The notes under the pieces are model-generated. The model had not been told where the DNA came from. It did not search any database and saw only the letters and a list, made by a program, of their open reading frames with translations. From assembly GCA_021613535.1 (NCBI GenBank), contig CP075497.1, positions 5,828,001 through 5,892,000 on the forward strand: a stretch of 64,000 nt of DNA, in the 5' to 3' direction. This document shows positions 10,361 through 21,147 of this stretch, piece by piece. Origin of the DNA: Adineta vaga (lineage: Eukaryota; Rotifera). The position numbers were made by a program, and so were the translations under genes. Position 1 is the stretch's first letter; each line of letters starts with the position of its first letter.

Positions 10361-12490
10361 GATCGTATTCTACAATCCGATTGATTTAATCATCATTGAT
10401 AGAAGGTGAAATAGACATATCTGCTTCATTTTTTCTTTCTTTCTTTCTCGCTCTCTTTTTCTCTTACTCTCAAGCGTCCAATCAGATAACTATTCTTTCC
10501 TACCAATAAGAAAAAATACCGACAAATGTCATCAAGAAAGAAGAAATAAATAAATACATGCTATCAATTCTTTTCTCATCAACAACATTAATGAATACTA
10601 TAATCAATTCATTGAAAACCACAAAGTTTCCTTTTTTTTGTATCCCTCGTCTATTCAAACATAGAAGTCATGCAATTAAAACGAGTCTATTGCATGTTAG
10701 TTCACTTGATTCTTCCAATTTCAAAATTACCATATTGATCTCATCATTCAATAGATAAGATTTTTTTTTTGTTTTCTCATCTATCAATATATTTCTCAGC
10801 ATGAAAAGAGAAGAAAAACGTCATTTCCCAAATGTATTATCAGTCTTCAAGAATTAGTGCTATCGAAATAAATTCTGATTCATTCGAGCATAGAATGAAA
10901 TTCAAACAGAGACTAATTAGAAACATCCATATTCATCACACGTGTAATTGCACGACGATGTTTATCATAGAGAAAAAGATGCGTATACTTGATAATACGA
11001 GAACCACTCATCGCGACGGGGAACCAGGTACAGTATAGATAACACATAGTTTGAATTTATTTTATTTCTTTTCTCTCTTCTTATGAATGGAAATTCAAAT
11101 CAAGGTTATTTACAAGAAACAAAGTCTTGTTGACTTCCAAGACATTGATGGATGATAATGATGATGACGAAGACATTGTTTATCAAAATATAAATATATA
11201 TTTATATATGTAGAGAGAGAAGAATTCTGTAATACAAAAAATAGAACGCTTTTTTTTCGATAAAAGGTGTAATAGATTTTTTCATTCAATCAACTGAAAT
11301 AATCACTCTTCCTCGACATATAATGCATTCAGTAGAGAGATTAGATCAGTATACTTACACACCTCACTTGATTGACACGATGAAGTAAACGACAAAAATG
11401 TGATAGGTTAGAAAAAAGACAATAGAATGAACTAGTACTAGTCTTGTTTGCTAAATGAACCGCATATTGACACGAGCAAATGACTTCAGGGTGTCGAAAT
11501 GAATGAATACTGTGTTTCACAGCTAACAAATAACGGTCAAGAAATGATATGATAGTCTTTTGATTAGATAGTAACATTGCCTTTTCTAATATACGAAGAA
11601 TTTTAGTGGAAATGAACAATTTTTTTTTTCCATCAGTTTGAAATCATTCAAACTAATTGTAATGACAACTCATTGAAAATTAATGTAAAACTATTCGAGT
11701 GTAAAACAACTACAGATGACAGTATTCTGTTTCACACTGTGCATCATCGATTATTTGAATACAGTAATGATTAGAATTGAATTATCTGTGACAAAAATAT
11801 TTCTTTGATAAACATGAAATATTAACTGAATCAATCTATAAATTTATCTTGCATTTAACAAGTTTTGAAAATACATATATTAATTGTTCAATCGAATATA
11901 CAAAGTTCTTTATTATAAGGTTTTCATATGTTGAAAATATTTCAAAATTCAATGCAGTAATGATTATCAGAATAACATGACAATCCTTGTATTTCTACTT
12001 TGGAATACAGTTTGGAGGAAGTTACTGATTTATTCAAGGCACTCTTACCTAATGCGTCGTACTTCGAATATTCAAGGTCAAAAAAATCATGCGATATGTA
12101 TAGCAACAGCAATATAAGAAGTGTACCCATTAGCAGTAAAAATTTAGCTAAGTATCGATAAAATTGTTCTATATGTACAATATAGTTAAAAAGGAAGTAT
12201 ATATTTTCCTCAGAAGTCTTTCATAAAATGTTAATGAGTACGAAAACTGCTCGAATTAAGTAGTCAGTCATAAATCATTTTATGTAAAATATCAAAATGT
12301 CCGATGATCGAAAATATTGATCTATTCTAACGATTAATAAAGAGTAAAAATATACATAATATTAACATAAACCATTTGCATTCATCTGTGAAAACTTCGT
12401 CGTTTTTTTGAGTATAAAAGTAATGGAAGTGTAACAGTCAATTTAAATCTGACTTTATTTTATTTCTCTCAAATTATTGAATCTATCATT
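10361..12490. other. 2.1 kb intergenic region without a supported gene
   Basis: AT-rich sequence upstream of both MAB21-like and the six-cysteine peptide gene. Short frames on the minus strand at 11341-11619 and 11942-12130 lack splice support and protein-like composition. A TTTCTTTCTTTC tract lies near 10433-10450. Confidence 0.45.
12413..12420 (+). promoter_or_regulatory. TATA box of the six-cysteine peptide gene
   Basis: TATAAAAG stands 71 bases before the peptide start codon, which puts a start site near 12443 and a 5' leader of about 45-50 bases. It is the best TATA match next to a gene start that I found in the window. Confidence 0.65.
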
Positions 12491-12730
12491 ATGATGAAAA
12501 TGCAAGTATATGCCGTTTTATTATTCATTGCTTTAGTCTTCGTTATTGGTCTTCATGCAGTTCCAATGGATATTGATGACGATCTCGAAGCTTTCAAACG
12601 TGATGATATCGATCCACAATGCACCCTCGACTGTGGAAAATGGTGGGTTTGCCGTGTTAGATCATTTTTCCTAAAAAAATGTTCAAAACCAGAAGATTGT
12701 AATTGTGGTGAATTTGCTTGGGAAGGTTGA
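12491..12730 (+). CDS. small secreted six-cysteine peptide precursor
   Basis: A single-exon frame of 79 aa. Residues 1-23 are a clear signal peptide (basic start, long Leu/Val/Ile/Phe core, LHA before the likely cut). An acidic spacer with DIDDD follows, then a Lys-Arg at 36-37 that would suit a prohormone convertase. The mature part would be about 42 aa with cysteines at 44, 48, 54, 64, 70 and 72, spaced C-x3-C-x5-C-x9-C-x5-C-x-C. Such layout fits disulfide-bonded antimicrobial, venom-like or signalling peptides; I do not recognise the family and assign no function. It has its own TATA box and an AATAAA at 12829. MED10 follows 331 bp downstream. Confidence 0.78.
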   Translation: MMKMQVYAVLLFIALVFVIGLHAVPMDIDDDLEAFKRDDIDPQCTLDCGKWWVCRVRSFFLKKCSKPEDCNCGEFAWEG

Positions 12731-13061
12731 AGAAAAAAAATCAACATCAAGTATTTCATATTATTTAAACATTTTAATGTTTTTTTTTATGTTCATCGTT
12801 TTCTAAAAAACATTTCATCTTAATTTGAAATAAATCTGAATGAGCTGAGGATGTTGACTGAATTGTGATATTTCGAATAATATAATAATAGAAAATAGAC
12901 GAAAGCGATACAGAGCGCCCTCTTTTTGTTGTGAAATCTAATTTGCTTGGAGAATTGACCATTATCTTTGCGAATGAAAAGAATGAACTTCTTTCCCATC
13001 ATTCACCTTACTCTCATTCACTCGCACTCGCTGTAAAAGATCAGTAGATTGTGAAATAAAT
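12731..13061. other. intergenic, peptide 3' end and MED10 promoter
   Basis: Contains AATAAA at 12829-12834 for the peptide gene. Frames on the minus strand are shadows without coding character. Repeated ACTCTCATTCACTCGC-like sequence precedes the MED10 start. Confidence 0.4.
12829..12834 (+). terminator. AATAAA polyadenylation signal of the six-cysteine peptide gene
   Basis: AATAAA starts 99 bases after the peptide stop codon. Confidence 0.5.
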
Positions 13062-13523
13062 ATGAGTGATTCTTTGTCAAAATTGTCAACAGAATTAGAA
13101 TATTTAATAGATAAAACATGGAATCTATATGTTACTGTTACTGATTTTCAAGCACAATCTCAACCACGTGTGGATCAAGTTCTTAATGAAATTATCGGTT
13201 TATTGAAAGATGTTGATCAAATGAAAGGACAATTTCAAGATGTACAAATTCCTGGACAATTACTCAAGTAAAATAAACGATTTATTTTGAATTTTTAAAA
13301 GAACAGTTATCTATTTAGTTATGTTGATGATCTAAAAAATCCACAAATGTTTACACGCGATTGTTTACAACGCACACTTGAACGAAATGAAGAAATCAAT
13401 GGAAAAAATGAAACACTCGCAAAATTTGCCGATACATTGGCAGTGGAATTAAGTTCACAATTTCCAACACAAATGGCTCAATATCGTTTGTGGAAAAGCA
13501 AATCAGCTTCTGATGATCAATAA
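13062..13523 (+). CDS. MED10: Mediator complex subunit 10
   Basis: MED10 sits in the middle module of Mediator, which links transcription factors to RNA polymerase II. Exons 13062..13267 and 13319..13523 total 411 bp, 136 aa (human 135). Family features are visible: a helical N-terminus with LSTELEYLIDKTW, DFQAQSQPRVDQVLNEI, then after the intron YVDDLKNPQMFTRDCLQRTLERNEEINGK-type sequence matching the human YIDQGRNPQLYTKECLERAL region, and FPTQMAQYR near the end. The intron is 51 bp. AATAAA at 13573-13578 is a likely polyadenylation signal. Confidence 0.93.
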
Positions 13524-15312
13524 CCATTGTTTTCTATTTGTACACCAGAAAGAAACAACAACATTCTTATTTAATAAATTAGACGAAAATTTTCAAATAT
13601 TTTTCTTATTTATCAATCAATAAAATACTGAAGTATATGATGAAGTTTCAAATAATTGTTTCATGAATGATTTGTACTGCTTGTCAGAATACCAATAATC
13701 CAATTTAGAAAATTATTCATGAAAAAGAGAAAATAGTATAAGATGAAACATTAACTAGTATTGCTTAAGTTTGAATGAATTGTCGTGCTAAGATATGATA
13801 CAGCTAAATATGTTGACTATGATTTGAATTCATTCACGATGAATCACATTTCGTACCATCTTTCTTGAACATTTGACAACATGACTGGATGTTCGTGAAG
13901 GAAATTTGTTTTTGACGATTGTAAAAGAAAGTGCAAGTGAAGCTCGACGAACTAGCTAGATATTCAGAATAGAATAACTTTACTGTTGTTGGTTCAGCTT
14001 TGATGATCGTCACGAATATAATGATTTTTCATTCGATTTTTTGTCAATCAGGGCAAATATCGAATGATTTTAAGTATTAGTGACGATCTTCCGAACATTC
14101 TGCTTATTTAATTGAACTTTGCCATTCCGACATCCATGACAAATGCTTTATCGTTTTCCTTTTTTCTGCAGTTCGTAATGAACATGTACTACGCAAGTCC
14201 ATAATAATGAGATGGCACGAAACGCAGTTGTCTCATTGATAGAAGTATTGTATTAGATTGAATTTATTAACTTTCGTGTAATACTATAAATTGAATTCTG
14301 TATCTATCAATTATCTTACATATCATTATCGTGTTACATATGTTTGCTGGTTTTTCGAAGACATCTAAAGATATCAGATCATACACTCTTACAGTCCACA
14401 ATATATCAATATAGATCGTTTTCAATTTGTCATCAATAAAGCCAAAATCGATTTGTTTCAAATATACTTGAGAAAAACGTGTATATCATTTGGAATCATA
14501 TGTCTACTCTAACATCTTTTTTCCTATCAAGCAAATTCTGTATATAATAGTATAAACATCTGGCTCTTCTTATTAAATACTAAAAAAGGCATTGTTTTCT
14601 CAGTCAAAGTAACGAAATATACTACACTATATAATGTGAATTAACACATAGACTTTCTCTCTTAACGTTTTCTCGATTATTAGTCGAAAGAATCTTTTGT
14701 CTATCTACTAATTGATACTATTTCCAAGCATAGTTTTTTGTCTGTGACCTATAAATATTGATGCAAACATTATGTTGATTGTGTACAGTATGATATCACT
14801 ATTTTTTTGTTTGATCAAATTTGATTCTTGAAAAGAAAAGATAAAAGACAATTGACAATACACATCTTTCTTCTCGAGCATACATGATTTTTCTCATTTT
14901 TTAAACAAGACAATGTTTCAATAAGTTTTCAAGTGGCTTGATCTTGAAGGTTTCATGCTGTTTGACATGTATTATATCTCTTTTAACGATAGAAAAATCA
15001 TCGATTGGTTTGATGATGTACATATAAACCAATGGAATAAATAGATATAGATCGAGAATGCTATTTTTCTTCTTCTTCTTCTTCGTTTCTCTTTTCTCTA
15101 CTATCATCGATCGACCCAAAAGGAGATGAAAAGGAAAATTGACTGACTGACTTCTTCTTCTTCTCTTGATATTCTTCGATCGACTTTTGCTAATTATTTT
15201 TTTTCTCACATATACATATATTTCTTCTCTAATAGTTAATCATCCTATTCGAATCAGGTGAGTTTGAAAATATTCGATAGATAATCGACTAAAGAATTGC
15301 TCTTGAAGTAGT
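13524..15312. other. 1.8 kb intergenic region upstream of MEOX
   Basis: AT-rich, with AATAAA at 13573-13578 ending MED10. Small minus-strand frames at 14267-14461 and 14901-15209 are low-complexity and unsupported. A GAA/TTC-rich patch lies at about 15064-15100 and TATATTTCTTC-type sequence near 15220. As the 5' flank of a developmental homeobox gene it may hold enhancers; none can be named. Confidence 0.4.
13573..13578 (+). terminator. AATAAA polyadenylation signal of MED10
   Basis: AATAAA starts 50 bases after the MED10 stop codon. Confidence 0.5.
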
Positions 15313-16310
15313 ATGGAAGAACAACAACGTTTACATGCATTTTCTTCTCATATTCAACATTATTCACCAATGGATTATTCTCGTTTTCCGTCAACCTATC
15401 CAATACGTCCTTATCATCATCCTACAGGTACTTATTCAAGTCAAACAGATTGTTGGTTTCCAACACCATCACATTCGAATGTACCGTCACAACCAGCATC
15501 TTCAAAATATGATTCAACATTTGATTATCATACTCATCCTTATGTTGCGTATAATCCTCAACAAACAAGTTCAACTACTGATCTAGATTATAAAACGAAT
15601 ACGTCAGCATCAACAAAAGCGACAGTAGCAGCCTATTTTAATTTCAATTTCAATTGTGAACAAGCCCATAATCATCATCATCATTTATTTGCTGAAAATC
15701 CTGCGATAGGAACTACATCACCGCAATTAATGTCTCCAAATAATTACAAACAAGTGATTAATAAAAATCAAAACCTAAATGATCTTTCGTCAACAATACG
15801 ATTAAGTCCAAAGGCTTCTTCTTCTGGTAGTTTGTACTACATTAGAATGATTATTTTTAAATTTCTTCTCTTTTTCTTATTCATTTAGCTTCATCATCGA
15901 ATGAATCTTTATCGATGAATAATGGTGTTAGTCCAACTCAGTCAGTTCCTATTAATACAAAGCCACGTAAAGAACGTACAGCATTTACAAAAAATCAAAT
16001 TCGTGAATTAGAACGTGAATTTTTAAAACATAATTATTTGACACGTTTACGTCGTTATGAGATTGCTGTTGCACTTAGTTTAACTGAACGACAAGTGAAG
16101 GTAATTAAAGAAGAGAAAAAAACTTTTCTTTTACGAATTTCTTGTTTTCCTTTTCAGGTATGGTTTCAAAATCGTCGAATGAAATTTAAACGTGTTCGTG
16201 GAGCTGTCTTAGCTAAAATCGATAAAGTCAATCAAAAAACATCTTATCATTCACCAAACGACGAACAAGATGGAGATTCGGAAGATGACGAAAGCATTGC
16301 TAGCCACTAG
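15313..16310 (+). CDS. MEOX2: MEOX (Mox) family homeobox transcription factor
   Basis: Mox proteins are homeodomain regulators of mesoderm and muscle. Exons 15313..15826, 15889..16100 and 16158..16310 total 879 bp, 292 aa. The N-terminal 170 residues are rich in His, Tyr, Ser and Pro, with a short His run as in vertebrate MEOX. The homeodomain is at about 197-256. It contains [39 protein letters not shown] and [13 protein letters not shown], nearly the vertebrate sequence. Homeodomain position 56 is Phe where Mox proteins have Trp. An intron divides the recognition helix between positions 46 and 47. The C-terminus is acidic (GDSEDDES). Family confidence is high; MEOX1 versus MEOX2 is not meaningful here. 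Confidence 0.94.
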
Positions 16311-18259
16311 AGTTTTTTCTTCTTTTTCTTTTCATTTCTTTTCTTTTCTTTTTTTGTTGCTGTATAAATAAACATAAACGATTGCTAAAGGAAAAAGGAC
16401 GACAAAACAAATTCTCTCCTACGGCATTTATGTCGTCTTCTTGTTCTTGTTTACATTTCCGGCTTATTGAACTTAGTGAGTCGTCATTCGGTTTTATTTT
16501 GCCCTAATTAACTCTATGCACACGAGTGCAATGGTGTCCAGATGGACGAAAAAGTCGTTTGTATTATTTACACCCCTGCTATTATTTGCGAAGAGCACTT
16601 TATGGAGACACACATATCGGAATAATCATCATTCTATATTTGTTTAATCAATGTCTTTTATATATACAATATATTGAGTAAAAGCAAGTGCTCAAGTGAA
16701 ATTCAGATGTTATTTGTTTAATCTCAATGGATTTCTTCTGTGTGGCAATGATGTGGAACAAGAACAGAGAAAGTAATTTTGTCGTTTTCTCTTTCCGAGG
16801 TGAAAATGAGGCGCAATAGATGATGCTTTCTTTAGGTATCTCTGATCTTCATTGATTGAAATAACAGATGATGAACGTCAAATGTCAAAGCTTTCTTGCT
16901 AATCGAATCGATTGCGCCGACGTTTTCTATGTTGTTGTTGTTCTTTTTTCTTACTTGTGTTAACCATCTGGGACGAAGGGAACATCTTTCATTAAATTGA
17001 GAGAAGAAAGAGAAGGAAATGTCATTTAGTTGAATGATAGATAATTCTTGATTTGTTTCACCTGAGAAATTGAAATAGAAGAAGAGATATTTGTTTTCAT
17101 TTCAAATAGAAATATTTATATAAACTATGAAATGTTTTAATTGTTGTTATTCATACGATCATATCAAATATATATATATATATAAACTTGCGTTCCAGAA
17201 CGAAGGAATGAATAATAACTGTGACCGAAGAATGGGAGGAGTGTACGCACATATGCAAGATGAGATTTCATCAATTGATTAGATCGATATAACAATTGGA
17301 GTAGTTGTTTCTATTTATGGAACTGTGGGAATACTCGAATGTAATGATACCGACATGAAGAAAAAGAGAGATGTCATGGATATCAAAGTAATAATAAACG
17401 AGAATTTAATTATGAGTATATAATATTGGAATTGTTATCAATTAACTATCGAAAATAACATTGATTGTCTATTCAGAAGATCTGATTAACATTCTCAAAT
17501 GAATCGAATTGAGTGAAACAATTCTTACTACTAGATATATCTCTGACGATTAAACATAAGATTTGATTTTATGTACAAAACATAAACAACCGCTGAAATT
17601 GATGATATTTCGATGAATAAAAATATTTGAATGACATTTGGTTAAAAGAAGTCATTGATTGACAGAAAACGTGCATTTTATCATAAATATCTTCATTACG
17701 ATTGATTAGAACTGATTGAATGCTAAACAAATATTCACGTTATTAATCTTATCAAGTAATGCTAATGATACTCTCAGTGTTCATATTCATTATCAATTGT
17801 TCGCACACTGACGTAGTATAATTCATTTTATCCGATATTCATGGTAAAGTTTTGGTGACAACGAATAATTGAATTTCGAAATACAGGAAAAATCTCACGT
17901 TAATTCATTGGTTATTTCGTAAACCAATAAAATATGTTGTCAGTCAAAGAAAGAAAGAAAGAAAAATTGAACAAATATAATTCATTCATTGAAAAACGAA
18001 CAAAACAATTAAAATGCATAAATGCATTTAATATATTCAAATGATCAGTGGTTACTCAACGAATGATATTCACTATATCTATCAATGAGTCAAATGAATG
18101 ATTGTTCGATATCTCTTTGATTTGATCGTTCTTTTTTTTCTATGGACTTTTCTTCTTTACTTGTCTTTTATATTTCAGATTGATTAATCAAATAGTCAGT
18201 CAGTTAGTTAAGCATCTATCTAATCTTATCCATTTTCCCCTTTCCAAATCCATCCAACC
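16311..18259. other. 1.95 kb intergenic region between MEOX and hnRNP K
   Basis: Starts with a CTTTT-rich tract and AATAAA at 16367-16372 (MEOX polyadenylation). The rest has an (AT)n run near 17170-17183 and a GAAA repeat near 17947-17964. A TATATTTCAG at 18170-18179 could be the acceptor of a 5'UTR intron of the hnRNP K gene. No coding signal is seen. Confidence 0.4.
16367..16372 (+). terminator. AATAAA polyadenylation signal of MEOX
   Basis: AATAAA starts 57 bases after the MEOX stop codon, behind a CTTTT-rich tract. Confidence 0.5.
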
Positions 18260-18307
18260 ATGAGTGAACAAATACCAAAAACGGAAAATGATGACAATGT
18301 TCAAGAA

Positions 18308-18343
<36 letters not shown>

Positions 18344-19599
18344 TATATGAATAATAATAGTAATAGTAATGTCAATAATTCAAACAATGAAGCAAAACAT
18401 GATCGTAATCATGGACAACTTAATGTACGATTTTTAGTCTATAGTCGTGATGCAGGAGCTATTATTGGTAAAAAAGGTTCAAATATTCAATTACTTCGAC
18501 AGACACATAAAGTTCTGATACAAGTGCCTGATTGTGATGTATGTCAAAATGAAATTTCGTCTTTTCGAAAAACAATTTATTTTGCTTTATTTTTCTCCAG
18601 GGACCAGAACGTGTTCTAACAATACAAGGTGATTATGAATCTTCTATGGCAACTATAATCGATATGTTACCAGTTATGAGAGATAGCCAACGTGTACAAA
18701 ATGATCAAAGTGAAATACGTCTACTCATACATAAAAATCAAGCTGGAGCTCTTATAGGTAAATTTTTTTGACGAAGGATATTTTATTTTTTGAAATAAAC
18801 ATATATATATATTTTTCTGAATAGGAAAATCTGGTGAACGTCTACGTGAACTTCGAACAAGACATAATGTTGGAATGAAAGTTTTTGGCTCATGTTTACC
18901 ATTTTCTACTGAACGTGTCGTTGCATTACGTGGTCGTATAGATGATATTCAAGGTTGTCTACGAGAAGCTTTTACAATTCTTGAAGAAACACCTGTACGT
19001 GCACAAATGTGTCTATATGATCCAATTAATTTCGATGTGAATCTTTCAGCTGAATATGGTTCGTCATAGAAATAAGGAAAAAAAGAGTGTTTTTTTCTGA
19101 TTCGAAAAATTCATTTATTCTAGGTGGTTTTTCTGATGGTAATTATGGAGGAATGATGAATCAAGGAGGTGGTGGTTTCAATGGACCACCACCACAACCA
19201 CCACTACCACCACCATCCTATCATGGACCTCGTGATCAAAGAAACTTTGGAGGTCCATCATACAACAATAATAGTAATTATCCAAATGGTCCAGTGGATC
19301 CTTATAATCAATTACCACCTCCATTAGTCACTGGAAATAATCCCAATTACGGTCCACCACAAATTACGACAAATCAAGTGACTATTCCTACTCATTTTGC
19401 TAGTAGTATCATCGGTCCTCGTGGTACTAAAATAGCACATATACGCTATACATCCGGAGCCATTATTCGTATTGATGATCCAGCTCCTGGTTCAAATGAT
19501 CGAATTATAACAATAGAAGGTACATCTGCTCAAATCAATCAAGCACAATATCTCCTTCAAATGGCTGTTAAAGAATCCGGCTTATGGAATGGAAATTAA
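18260..19599 (+). CDS. HNRNPK: hnRNP K-type triple-KH RNA-binding protein
   Basis: hnRNP K binds C-rich RNA and single-stranded DNA and acts in splicing, mRNA stability and transcription. Exons 18260..18538, 18601..18757, 18825..19058 and 19124..19599 total 1146 bp, 381 aa. Residues 16-45 are an Asn-rich run from an AAT repeat. KH1 (about 54-120) has GKKG, KH2 (about 131-200) has GKSG, and KH3 (about 308-375) has GPRG in place of the usual GKGG. Between KH2 and KH3 is a Gly/Pro-rich linker starting YGGFSDG and carrying poly-Pro SH3-type sites, as in vertebrate hn[13 protein letters not shown] before KH3 and DRIITIEGT within it match the family closely. The exon 3 donor is GTTCGT, weaker than the others. 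Confidence 0.93.
18308..18342 (+). repeat. AAT triplet run coding poly-Asn in hnRNP K
   Basis: About 12 tandem AAT triplets in exon 1, giving an Asn run before KH1. Confidence 0.9.
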
Positions 19600-21147
19600 A
19601 CTGAGACAAATCTTTTTGTAAATTGAACCTCATTTACTGAAACAAAATAGAGCACTACTAAACACTCAATCAAGACATAATCTCTCACTTTCGTTGTTGT
19701 TTTTAGTTTTTCTGTTGATTACCTCTGTTATTATTATTGTTGTTCTTGGATATTCATTCTTAAACTTTTTTTTCGTCTTTCTCATGACTTTTCTTGACTA
19801 ATATAACGTTCCACAAAAACCGAGAAATAAAATATCTACTTATTGTTATTTTCTTACAAAATTAACATACAAAAACCAAAAATTCATTCGTTTTTCTATT
19901 CAACAAACTCGAAATAACTTACTACTTGTTCAATATACATTTTACTTTCAATTCACATCAAATAAAATCATCGAGATAGATTCATTAAAAAGATATTATC
20001 CATCACTTGAAATGTACAGATATAAATACTGGATTTTTTTTGTGAAAACAGTATTGATTATTTAGTCATCTTGAAGAATATCATCATGAACTAGAATAAG
20101 AGAAAAAAGATGGATTTCTTAGAGTCAAATTGATGAAGACTTCTAATGAATAGGTCTTACAAAATTATAACATCATCAGTTTTTAGCAAAATAACCTTTC
20201 GACGTTTTAGAAAGACTGGCAAAAACGTCTGATGAAAATTCAGATCTACTCTATGAAAATAATAGTGCAAAAACAGCCAAAATATTTGCTGTATAATATT
20301 CGATTAAATCCTTCAAAGAATGCTAGATATATTTTTCTTTTAATGATTAGATGATTTCACGCCAACAGAAAAACAAGCGAAAACGAACGGTGATACATAA
20401 AACGCGTAGTTTGTTTCTTTTTCTCTTTAAAGATTACAAAGTTTTGCTTAAATATATACTTTTGAAAGAAATCTATAGCACGTACGTCTACAAAAACAAA
20501 ACCAAACAAAAGAAAACCATAATTTGTTTTGTATATATTAATACATGTATCATAAAGAATGAATATGAGCACAAAACCGAACATAGAAATCAACGTTTTC
20601 GAATAATAATTATAGAAATACAACACTCGCGAAAACGAAATAATGGAAGTCTAAATACGAAAGCGACAGAATCTGTTGATCATACATATGTTAGGAAGAA
20701 AGAAAAAAAACCAAGCGCGATAAATCATCATTATGTTAAGCTTATTGGTGTTAGTTTTTGTAAATTACTATTTCATAATGATACAATAATTAAAAAAAGC
20801 ACATAAACTACCAATCTCATATCTCATCTTAAAGATGAACACGAGATTTTTTTTCATACAAAAAAACAAACAGACGAATAGAGGAGTTGTAAATCACTAG
20901 TTATAACACACAAATATATATGTATATATATTTCGACAATGTTCAATAACAACAAACGAATAAACACACACGCACACCGTAATTACACATCAAAAACAAG
21001 AAATGATCATGTTAGGTGAGATGCACTAGAGAAACTGCCATTAGAATATATATCTATATACACTGCCAAAAAACGAAACGCAAAATATATGAAAATCTAA
21101 CAATAATGATTAAATGATAAGAGAAGAAACAACAAACGAATTTTTTC
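19600..21147. other. convergent region, hnRNP K 3'UTR and FBXO7 3' end
   Basis: AATAAA at 19826-19831 suits the hnRNP K transcript. The remaining sequence is A-rich with TATATA runs near 20916-20930 and 21043-21060. A 151-residue plus-strand frame at 20351-20806 has the Lys/Ile/Tyr bias of translated AT-rich spacer and is not accepted. Confidence 0.4.
19826..19831 (+). terminator. AATAAA polyadenylation signal of hnRNP K
   Basis: AATAAA lies 227 bases after the stop codon. Confidence 0.4.

Noticed and set aside
11341-11619. Minus-strand open frame of 92 residues upstream of MAB21-like
   Set aside because: No family motif, no splice logic, and it lies in a long AT-rich spacer.
20351-20806. 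Plus-strand open frame of 151 residues after hnRNP K
   Set aside because: Composition (Lys, Ile, Tyr, Phe runs) is what random AT-rich spacer gives; no splice context, no motif, and a similar frame exists on the opposite strand.
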